Positions 20,261 through 27,333 of a stretch of DNA of 64,000 nucleotides are shown in pieces. The translations under genes and the position numbers were made by a program. Positions within the stretch are counted from its first letter, which is position 1, and each line of letters opens with the position of its first letter. The stretch is taken from positions 1,350,339 to 1,414,338 of the forward strand of contig LT598465.1 in assembly GCA_900074745.1 (NCBI GenBank). Direction: 5' to 3'. The notes beneath the pieces are model-generated. The model worked only from the letters and a program-made list of their open reading frames with translations. It did no database searches and had not been told where the DNA came from. This stretch comes from Lachancea mirantina. Its lineage: Eukaryota > Ascomycota > Saccharomycetes > Saccharomycetales > Saccharomycetaceae.

Positions 20261-21976
20261 TCATACAAAGGGAACATTGTCCATATATTCTGATAAAGCC
20301 GGGTTCAAAGGTGGGACATCTGCCAGCTTGTGTATAATGATCGGCCTTAGTTGCTTGCAAAACGTTAAGCCTACACCCTTGACATCGTTGGAGACCAAGC
20401 ACAAAAAAGTAGCACTTGCCTTGGAGACGTCTGAGAGTCTTGTTGGGAACTTGATTTCTGGTAAGGATATTTGCGTTGCTTCCTTTAATTGAGGTTGAAA
20501 TGGTTCAGAAGGTTGAGGAGCAGGCTCCTGGGTTCTCGTAGCAGCAATTTCTCCCTCTGCTATGGAAACAGTTCTGAATCTCGGCTGGACACCTTTTATG
20601 ACGAAGCGTTTTTTACCGGTTCCCTGATCTGTGATTACCATTGCTGCTGCGTTTTTGAACGCATTCGAGACATTTTTGATGAATTCGACAGCGGGCAAAA
20701 GCTTTCTGCCTGAGTCTTTAACCGCTTGCGAGAATTGGGACTCATAACCGCGCCATAAGCCAATCTGAGTGACCTCCGATTCTGGCTGAGGCTCGAAGCA
20801 GCATCTCAACCAAGCCGTCGAACGCATAGGTTCATTCAGGGCCAAAAGCTGGCCGAAAAGTTGTGGGTCCAGGCCGGGTGGTTCCGTCGGTGCGGGCGGC
20901 TTGACTCTTCTCGTTAACCGTATCTTGGTGTTACTGAAAGCCGCATAATCCGGCATTTTGACGTCGTACGTCAGGAGCTTTGGCAGGACGGCAGTCAAAA
21001 GAGAGTATCGGTCCTGATTCTGGAGCAGTATTGTAATCCGCTCGTTACCTGGAAGCACATATTGATATAAAAAATCAAGCGACGCCACGATCAGTTCGCT
21101 GTCGCAATCAACCAGCAAATAGGAGCAAATTTGGTTGAGTACTTCGTCGTGCAAATTGTCAGCGGCGCTTTCATCGTCAGCCTTCGATCTCACGAGCAGA
21201 CGCGAAAGAGACCGCAAGATGGATATCACCATGTAACGATCGTTGGTGTCGCCCAAAATAGAGACCAGGTTTTTAAAATAGGGATCGTCCTTTTTTGCAG
21301 GCGCCAAATACGACGAGATGGCTTCCATAATGTCGACGACGTAGTGAATGAGTTCGTTAAAAAACGCGGCGTTGTTCTGGTAGAGTGAGAAAGTGCTGTT
21401 GTTGATGCTAGTGAAGGTTTCAAGTACGGTCAGGGTGAAAGATTTGGTAGCTGCGTCTGCAGCAAGTATCTGAGAGGATTCTGGATCCTGAGCCATATTG
21501 CGGAGTATGAGCACCGCGTTCAGGCCCCGCTGTAGGATTGCGAGATCTTTACGGTCGTCGACCGGCAGATCGAGGCGAGAAAGCTCAGGGGCCAGCGTAG
21601 TGAGAAACTGAGTGAGCAGAGGGGGCAGATCCGGGTTCTCGCGGAACCGGATCAGGTAGGCGGCCTTGTTGCTGTACGCCAGGTACTTTTTCAGGGCCCA
21701 TTGCACTTCTTCGGGCACCCCAGATATGAGAGCCATGCGCATGCGCGTGAGATCGTCAACGCCCTGGTTTGCGTGGCGGGGCAAATGCTGAAACACGCTG
21801 AGACTCGCGATGGAGTGCTGGAGCGCGCTCAGACCGTTCTTGCCCGTAGCACCGCTGGACTGTTCTTTGGTGACGCAGATGGGCTCGGGTACAACGGTCG
21901 CGAGCACGCTCGATTGAGTGGGCTGATCGGCCGTAGGATCCGTGGGGAACACTTCGTCCATGAGAGAGCTGGACAT
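20261..21976 (-). CDS. RSC9: RSC chromatin-remodelling subunit Rsc9
   Basis: This 571-residue protein compares with 581 for S. cerevisiae Rsc9. It is mostly helical, armadillo-like sequence (e.g. SILRSLSRLLVRSKADDESA and the ELIVASLDFLYQYVLPGNER segment), with a central RLTRRVKPPAPTEPPGLDPQ linker and a C-terminal region (VERCF-like; here WLRCCFEPQPESEVTQIGLW) that resembles the RFX-like DNA-binding part of Rsc9/ARID2 proteins. The RSC complex slides and ejects nucleosomes at promoters. The identity rests on length, partial similarity and synteny with ERG13, MSC1 and COX14 (YML126-129). It ends convergently 168 bp from RPM2 and starts divergently from MSC1. Confidence 0.85.
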   Translation of the reverse strand: MSSSLMDEVFPTDPTADQPTQSSVLATVVPEPICVTKEQSSGATGKNGLSALQHSIASLSVFQHLPRHANQGVDDLTRMRMALISGVPEEVQWALKKYLAYSNKAAYLIRFRENPDLPPLLTQFLTTLAPELSRLDLPVDDRKDLAILQRGLNAVLILRNMAQDPESSQILAADAATKSFTLTVLETFTSINNSTFSLYQNNAAFFNELIHYVVDIMEAISSYLAPAKKDDPYFKNLVSILGDTNDRYMVISILRSLSRLLVRSKADDESAADNLHDEVLNQICSYLLVDCDSELIVASLDFLYQYVLPGNERITILLQNQDRYSLLTAVLPKLLTYDVKMPDYAAFSNTKIRLTRRVKPPAPTEPPGLDPQLFGQLLALNEPMRSTAWLRCCFEPQPESEVTQIGLWRGYESQFSQAVKDSGRKLLPAVEFIKNVSNAFKNAAAMVITDQGTGKKRFVIKGVQPRFRTVSIAEGEIAATRTQEPAPQPSEPFQPQLKEATQISLPEIKFPTRLSDVSKASATFLCLVSNDVKGVGLTFCKQLRPIIIHKLADVPPLNPALSEYMDNVPFV

Positions 21977-22357
21977 GGGCTAGGAGTGACGAGCGCTGAA
22001 GGGCTATATACGGCGCGACGGGTGTGGACAGTTGACGTGAATATTTTAGAATGAGATGCGGGCCGCGCGTCGTACAAAGTGCGGGTCGCCAACCGGGTAC
22101 AGTCGCTGCATACGAGAAAACCGATATCCCACGCCCCACGCTTCCCCCACGCTTCCCCCACGCTCGTCCCTACGAATTATATCTGTTGCTCGATGCCCCA
22201 CCGCAGGCTTGTGACTGTTTTTCACAGTGCCAGACAGTAGCCAGACAATAAACAGACAATAGCCAACGCTACTACTAAATCCCCATTATAACTGAGCATC
22301 GCACAAGGCAAGACACCGGCAAAATAAACGTAAAACAAACGTAAAACAAACGCAAAG

Positions 22358-22405
22358 CACATAACAAAACACATAACAAAACACATAACAAAACACATAA
22401 CAAAA
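22358..22405. repeat. 12-bp tandem minisatellite, 4 copies
   Basis: Four perfect copies of cacataacaaaa lie head to tail. They are preceded at about 22327-22350 by related 10-bp copies (acgtaaaaca). AT-rich and noncoding; it lies upstream of both RSC9 and MSC1. Confidence 0.9.
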
Positions 22406-22802
22406 CACACATCACGTCTTACACCACGTCTTACACCACCTCCATATCGACCTCTACCATATTCTCTCTTTTTGTTATAACGCTTTCGTTATGTATCTGT
22501 CGTTTCCTATGTCACAATGTCCACTACTACCATTACCAGTTCTCCCCCAGTGAAAAAACCGATGGGGGATGCCAGCAGACAAGGTAACCATTTTGTACGA
22601 AAACCCAAATCTTACTCACTCCAGTGCGTACAAAGCGACGACCCCTTTGGCTCGGGGTTTTTTCGTGTATCACTAGTCACGTAAACCATCCCGTCTTGCG
22701 GTTTCCATATCACCGTGTACGCACCGTTCGAAGCAATAAGGTTCGCGGCCCAAAGAGCAAAGGCTTGCTCCCCTAGAGCGGCGGATTGCTCTGGAGAGCC
22801 TG

Positions 22803-22866
22803 TTAGGGCCCTCCGGGCCCTAACGGGCCCCGTGGGGGCCCCGTGGGGATCCCCGCGGGATCCCGG
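22803..22866. repeat. GC-rich palindrome cluster
   Basis: A 64-bp island of nested inverted repeats. It includes a perfect hairpin (9-bp stem TTAGGGCCC with a TCC loop, 22803-22823), then GGGGCCCC-type, GGGGATCCCC and CGGGATCCCG palindromes. The surroundings are far less GC-rich. The look resembles GC clusters of yeast mitochondrial DNA, but the origin is not shown. Confidence 0.8.
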
Positions 22867-22876
22867 AGGAAGCGTG

Positions 22877-22884
22877 TATATAAA
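22877..22884 (+). promoter_or_regulatory. TATA box of MSC1
   Basis: TATATAAA lies 80 bp before the MSC1 ATG and directly after the GC-palindrome cluster. With the CCCCT motifs it suggests a stress-inducible promoter. Confidence 0.55.
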
Positions 22885-22963
22885 GAGCGGCAAATTGGTA
22901 TAAGGATCGGATAGGTTATGTGCCCCTGGTGAACACTAGAAGCACATCATCTAAGACACCAGC

Positions 22964-24697
22964 ATGAGACTCAGTGTGATGCTAATGGCCGGACTGGCCG
23001 CCGCTGAAGTGGCAAACATATACGACAGGTGGACGACGTCAGACCTGGAACAGTTTTTGAAGGACGAGAAACATGGGGTGCAAAAATCGGGGCGAGAGAC
23101 GCTGGAATCGCTCCGGAAGAGCGCTGCAGAGGTGTGGGACAAGAGCGCCAAACCAGTGCCTTGGTGGAAGTTTTGGGACCAGGGCAACGCTGCGCAGCGC
23201 GCGTGGGCGCGCTACTACGCGGCGAAAGAGCCTGTCGCGGATTGGCTCTTTTCGACGTGGTCTGACAGCCAGCTACGCCAGCTGTTGAAGCGCAGCAAGG
23301 TCAAGGTGCAGTCGGACATGTCGCGCGACCGCCTGGCGGCTCTCGCGCGCGAGAACTTTGACAAGATCTCGCACAGTGTGGACAGCTCCGGGCTGTATCC
23401 GTCGGAAGGTTACTTCAAGGACTGGAGCGACGCGGATCTGAAGAATTGGCTGCGCGAGTACCACGTGTCGTTCGACGACGCGCGCGAGAAGCGCGACGCG
23501 CTTCTCGCGTCCGTGCGGGAGCACATGTACAAGGCGTCGGAGTACGCAGATGACGAGCGCAAGAACTTGCTGGAGACTCTTGACGTGGCCAACCAGCAAC
23601 TGCTCGACAAGGCCGGCAACGTCAAGGACGCTGCGTTCGACAAGTGGTCAACGCGTGAGCTCGAGGAGTGGCTCCAGAGCCACAAGGTGGCCATACGTGA
23701 CAAGGCCGCGGCAGAGTACGTGCACGACCGCGACTACCTGCTGAAGCAGGCCGAGAAGCACAAGAATTACTTGAAGGACGACTTGGAGTGGTATGCGAGT
23801 GCGCTGCAGAAGCAGGCCAGCCCGATCCTGTCCAAATCCGAAGACGCGGTCATGTCCGTGTGGGAGAGCACCAAGGGCCGTGTCAGCGACTGGAAGAACT
23901 GGTTTGTGCACGACGACAACATTGTCAATCACACTTTTTTGATCGGCGTTGAAACGTGGCCCAAGAAGAAGCTGCGCGCGTTTTTGGACGCGCGCAACGT
24001 GCCGTACTCGATGTTGAGCACCCGCGCGACGCTTTTGGATCTTGTCAAGCAGTATCGCAATCGGCCCTTGACCAACGTGGCGAAGTCACCACAGGTGGCC
24101 GAGTTTTTCGACGGCTGGAGCTACGAAAACGTGCGCAACTGGGTACAGGCCAAGAACGAGGACTCCATGGAAGTTTACCAGAAGGCGAGCGACAAAGTCT
24201 CCGAACTTGTTTCGCAAGCGCAGCAAAAGGGTGCCGACGCAGTCGACTATACGCAACAAAAGGGCAAAGACGCTGCCGACTACGCGCAGCAGCTGGGTAA
24301 AGACGCCGCTGACTATGCTCAGAAAAAGGGGAAAGACGCAGCTGAATACACGCAACAGCTGGGCAAAGAAGCAGCCGATTACACACACAAAAAGGGCAAG
24401 GACGCCTTGGATTACACGCAACAAAAGGGTGCCGACGCGGTCGATTACGCGCAACAAAAGGGCGCCGATGCGGCCGACGAATGGACCCATGTTTTCAAGA
24501 CTTGGACCGTAGAGGATTTGACCGACTACGTCAAGAGTTTCGGCATCAAGCCGCAGCCAACTTCTACGAAGGACAAGTTAGTGGAGCAAGCCAAAGAGAA
24601 CGCTCAATGGTTCTTTGGATACAAACCAGAACCTTTCTACAAAAGGGTTCCCAAGAAACTGAAGAACGCCTTAACGAACAATGTCGTTTTGGGTTAA
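22964..24697 (+). CDS. MSC1: Msc1-like Ish1-domain protein with an 11-residue repeat array
   Basis: This 577-residue protein compares with 513 for S. cerevisiae Msc1. A short hydrophobic N-terminus (MRLSVMLMAGLAAAEVA) looks like a signal sequence. It is followed by about seven Ish1-type motifs of the pattern (F/Y)xxWsxxxLxxWLxxxxV, e.g. FSTWSDSQLRQLLKRSKVKV and FKDWSDADLKNWLREYHVSF. Between the last two motifs, residues 419-506 form eight exact 11-residue units (consensus xQQKGKDAADY), which resemble group-3 LEA repeats. Fungal Ish1 proteins sit in endomembranes or the nuclear envelope and are stress-induced; the biochemical role is unknown. The S. cerevisiae neighbours (RSC9, COX14) are shared. 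The gene is more GC-rich than its neighbours. Confidence 0.9.
   Translation: MRLSVMLMAGLAAAEVANIYDRWTTSDLEQFLKDEKHGVQKSGRETLESLRKSAAEVWDKSAKPVPWWKFWDQGNAAQRAWARYYAAKEPVADWLFSTWSDSQLRQLLKRSKVKVQSDMSRDRLAALARENFDKISHSVDSSGLYPSEGYFKDWSDADLKNWLREYHVSFDDAREKRDALLASVREHMYKASEYADDERKNLLETLDVANQQLLDKAGNVKDAAFDKWSTRELEEWLQSHKVAIRDKAAAEYVHDRDYLLKQAEKHKNYLKDDLEWYASALQKQASPILSKSEDAVMSVWESTKGRVSDWKNWFVHDDNIVNHTFLIGVETWPKKKLRAFLDARNVPYSMLSTRATLLDLVKQYRNRPLTNVAKSPQVAEFFDGWSYENVRNWVQAKNEDSMEVYQKASDKVSELVSQAQQKGADAVDYTQQKGKDAADYAQQLGKDAADYAQKKGKDAAEYTQQLGKEAADYTHKKGKDALDYTQQKGADAVDYAQQKGADAADEWTHVFKTWTVEDLTDYVKSFGIKPQPTSTKDKLVEQAKENAQWFFGYKPEPFYKRVPKKLKNALTNNVVLG
24218..24481 (+). repeat. In-frame 33-bp coding repeats (8 units) in MSC1
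   Basis: Eight tandem 33-bp units encode 11-residue blocks such as TQQKGKDAADY and AQQLGKDAADY. Units keep the G-x-(D/E)-A-x-(D/E)-Y core and differ at the first and fourth residues. Reading frame is maintained throughout. Confidence 0.93.
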
Positions 24698-25046
24698 TTC
24701 ACCTTCCGAGCGCTTTGCCGAATTGCTCTTTGAAAAGGTGAGTGTGGTCAGCAGGACTCTAGGCTCCTACACCCCGTCATCTTTCCAGAGCTTATATAGT
24801 TCTATATAACCCTGTATAGTCTTTCTTTACGACCGAAATGAAATTTTACATCATTCTAGAAATATCACCTAATACCGAGTGTTTAGTTGAACAGCCACGG
24901 ATTTGTTCGAGCCAAGAGGTTTTCCAAAGGAAACAGCACAAAATATCTCCTGATAATCAGTTGCCCATACTTGCAAATCGTTACAGAGATTTGGCTAAGA
25001 TTCGTGTAATATCGAGCTCCTGTTTCCTATATTCTCGTACATCGCC
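24698..25046. other. MSC1-COX14 intergenic region
   Basis: About 350 bp between two co-oriented genes, the COX14 promoter. A 79-codon plus frame overlaps the COX14 start in another frame and has no family resemblance. Confidence 0.5.
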
Positions 25047-25235
25047 ATGGCCAAATACGCTTGGTACACCAGAGTGACTGACGCTGTTCACCGTCTGACG
25101 GTTTTGTCTCTAGTAGGAGGCACACTGTACATGACAGGAGGTCTGATGTATTCCATGTACATTAATGGCAAGAAATACGAGCAGCAGCTTTCGCAGAAGA
25201 GCGTCGAATCTGAAAAGAAAGAAGGGGACTTGTAG
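25047..25235 (+). CDS. COX14: Cytochrome c oxidase assembly protein Cox14
   Basis: This 62-residue protein (S. cerevisiae Cox14 has 70) begins [20 protein letters not shown], nearly identical to Cox14. One transmembrane segment (about residues 18-37, [20 protein letters not shown]) is followed by a charged tail. Cox14 is an inner-membrane protein that binds newly made Cox1 with Mss51, Coa3 and Coa1 and couples Cox1 synthesis to oxidase assembly. It lies next to MSC1 as in S. cerevisiae (YML129C-YML128C). The shorter tail lacks the S. cerevisiae Gln/Pro-rich end. Confidence 0.96.
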   Translation: MAKYAWYTRVTDAVHRLTVLSLVGGTLYMTGGLMYSMYINGKKYEQQLSQKSVESEKKEGDL

Positions 25236-25586
25236 CGGGAAAACGCCCTGCCTTCAGTTGCTTCCTGTTAGTTCCAATTAATTCTATTTGCCACCACTCG
25301 GGTTGGTCCTGTATATATAGCTATGTATGTCAAAAATTAAGACCTTGACACGAAGCAGGGTGAGACGAGCTGAGACTTCCCCAAACCTGTGCAACAGCCA
25401 CTAAGCGTGCTCTTGAAGTGCACCCCCCTCCTTCTAATGGTTTGTAGCGATCCAGTTCGCTCGTTTGTTCATGTGTTCTTCACTGCCGATGTGATGTCTC
25501 ATCGCATGGGCTAATCTTGAAAAACTGAAAACACATCTCTAGCCGGAACAGTATCGACAGCACAACGCGATAGCGAAGAAGAGACC
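25236..25586. other. COX14 to U2AF35 intergenic region
   Basis: A 350-bp promoter region for the U2AF35 gene. TATATATAG near 25313 could be a TATA box. No other feature is recognised. Confidence 0.5.
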
Positions 25587-26225
25587 ATGTCCGCTTACGA
25601 GAACAGGGAGAAATGGTATGCAAGACGTCTCCGAACACGTAAAAACTGCTCTACCACAGCTTATACTAACTACTACCTTTTCGCCAGTCATTTTTACTAC
25701 AAGATCGGTGCTTGCCGACATGGCGACCGGTGCTCTAAAAAGCACACGCGTCCCGTCAGATCCTGTACCATCGTGATCCCAAACATGTACCGCGCAGATG
25801 CGTCGGAACAAGACCAACAGCGTGATTTCGACGCTTTTTTTGAAGACGTCTACATCGAAGCTTCCAAGTTCGGCGAGGTCCGATCAATGGTCGTGTGCGA
25901 AAACAAAAACGATCATCTCAACGGGAACGTCTACATTATTTTTAGCAGACCCCAAGATGCACAGGCGGTGCGTGACAGCTTCAACACGCGCTGGTACGAC
26001 TCGCGCCCGCTCTACTGCGATCTCTCGCATGTCTCGGGTTTCCACGACGCCATTTGTCGCAAACACGACATGCAAGCTTGCGAACGCGGCGACGAGTGCA
26101 ACTTCATGCACGTCCATCGGCCCTCGCCTGCACTGCTCCAGGATCTTGAGTGGGCCCAGCAGAAGAAGTACCAAATGGGCCTGAGCGTCGGTCAGAGCCG
26201 AGCAGAGGCTAACCGTGGAAGGTGA
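25587..26225 (+). CDS. U2AF35 (U2AF small subunit) with one intron
   Basis: Two exons, 25587-25615 and 25688-26225, give 188 residues. The 72-nt intron has 5' site GTATGC, branch TACTAAC (25664-25670) and 3' CAG. Splicing creates Cys10, completing zinc finger 1 (C10-x8-C19-x5-C25-x3-H29; KIGACRHGDRCSKKH matches human U2AF35). A U2AF-homology RNA-recognition fold follows, with the NTRWYDS segment that holds the large-subunit-binding Trp, then zinc finger 2 (C-x7-C-x5-C-x3-H, ending NFMH). There is no RS tail. U2AF35 reads the 3' splice-site AG with U2AF65. S. cerevisiae has Mud2 (U2AF65-like) but no U2AF35. The unspliced frame is open too, but lacks that Cys. Confidence 0.93.
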   Translation: MSAYENREKWYARRLRTRKNCSTTAYTNYYLFASHFYYKIGACRHGDRCSKKHTRPVRSCTIVIPNMYRADASEQDQQRDFDAFFEDVYIEASKFGEVRSMVVCENKNDHLNGNVYIIFSRPQDAQAVRDSFNTRWYDSRPLYCDLSHVSGFHDAICRKHDMQACERGDECNFMHVHRPSPALLQDLEWAQQKKYQMGLSVGQSRAEANRGR

Positions 26226-26307
26226 TGGTGATGATACTAAATCGCCATATACGGAACTAGGGCTTTCTTCAAACTGGAACAACTATATCGACAATTAACA
26301 CCTCTTC

Positions 26308-26316
26308 GGTGGCAAA
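26308..26316 (+). promoter_or_regulatory. PACE element (Rpn4 site) of PRE8
   Basis: GGTGGCAAA is the exact proteasome-associated control element bound by Rpn4. It lies 72 bp before the exon-1 ATG at 26388 and independently supports that start. Confidence 0.85.
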
Positions 26317-26387
26317 CGGCTAAGACAAGTAGCTGAGAGAGGACTTCGTCTATATCTGATATTGGTGGGGAATAAAAGTGACGATCA

Positions 26388-27224
26388 ATGACTGACAGAT
26401 ATTCTTTTTCTCTGACGACTTTTTCGCCAAGGTATGGATAATTTGCGCGCGACTTGGACGCGAGTGCGTTGAGCACGAATTCAGAGTTCAAAGTATTAAC
26501 TTAAAGCAATTTTAGCGGGAAACTGGGCCAGATAGACTACGCATTGGCGGCGGTTAAGCAAGGTGTAACGTCTTTGGGTATTCGGGCGACCAATGGGGTT
26601 ATCATCGCCACCGAGAAGAAATCGAGCTCTCCGCTCGCACTTGCCGACACGCTCTCAAAAGCAGAGCTGATCACACCAAATATCGGAGCGGTGTACTCAG
26701 GGATGGGTCCAGACTTTAGGGTGTTGGTCGACAAGTCACGCAAAGTGGCACACACGCACTACAAACGCGTTTACAACGAGTATCCGCCTACCAAGATCCT
26801 CGTGTCCGAAATTGCCAAAGTCATGCAAGAAGCGACCCAATCGGGTGGGGTACGGCCCTTCGGCGTGTCGCTGTTGGTAGCCGGTCACGATGAGCACCAC
26901 GGCTTCAGTTTATACCAGGTAGACCCCTCCGGGTCGTATTTCCCTTGGAAAGCCACGGCGATCGGTAAGGGCGCCACGGCGGCCAAAACGTTTTTGGAGA
27001 AAAGATGGAATGACGAACTGGAGCTGGAAGATGCTATTCATATCGCGCTACTAACTCTCAAGGAATCGGTCGAGGGCGAGTTCAATGGTGACACAATCGA
27101 GATCGCCATTGTGGGTGACGAAAACGAGAATCTTCTGGGCTTCACTGGCGACACGAGCGTCAAGGGACCAAGATTCAAAAAATTGACGTCGCAGGAGATC
27201 AACGATAGATTGGATGCTTTGTGA
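26388..27224 (+). CDS. PRE8: 20S proteasome subunit alpha-2, one intron
   Basis: Exons 26388-26431 and 26516-27224 encode 250 residues, exactly the length of S. cerevisiae Pre8. Exon 1 gives MTDRYSFSLTTFSP plus AG, which joins C to make the Ser of the conserved SGKLGQIDYAL segment. The 84-nt intron has weak signals: 5' GTATGG, branch TATTAAC (26494-26500), 3' TTTTAG. Exon 2 alone would lack the N-terminal gate residues of alpha subunits. The rest follows Pre8 closely (TEKKSSSPLA, VRPFGVSLLVAGHDEHHGFS, LTSQEINDRLDAL). It forms part of the outer ring of the 20S core and is noncatalytic. A PACE site lies upstream. As I recall, S. cerevisiae PRE8 has no intron. Confidence 0.96.
26432..26515 (+). 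other. PRE8 intron with nonconsensus splice signals
   Basis: An 84-nt intron: 5' site GTATGG (consensus GTATGT), branch TATTAAC (consensus TACTAAC), branch A 16 nt from the TTTTAG acceptor. The position is fixed by restoring the MTDRYSFSLTTFSPSGKLG reading across the junction. Confidence 0.93.
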
Positions 27225-27333
27225 AGTGATCTGAGATGACCACACCACAGCAGCGTGGATGCTATAACAATAGCTTCTTCCCGGCTATGTAATGTACGTA
27301 CAAAACAAACGAGATCAGAAAGTAAACCTGAAA

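Larger units (their letters stand above)
21977..22963. other. Divergent RSC9-MSC1 region with repeats and GC palindromes
   Basis: This 987-bp divergent promoter region contains a 12-bp minisatellite, a GC-palindrome cluster, two CCCCT (STRE-type, Msn2/4) pentamers at 22770-22774 and 22923-22927, and the MSC1 TATA box. A repeat-rich minus frame (22222-22410) and another over the GC cluster (22612-22893) are artefacts of these repeats. Confidence 0.7.

Noticed and set aside
22612-22893. 93-codon minus frame upstream of MSC1
   Set aside because: It is created by the GC-palindrome cluster and resembles no family. It overlaps the MSC1 TATA box and likely promoter.
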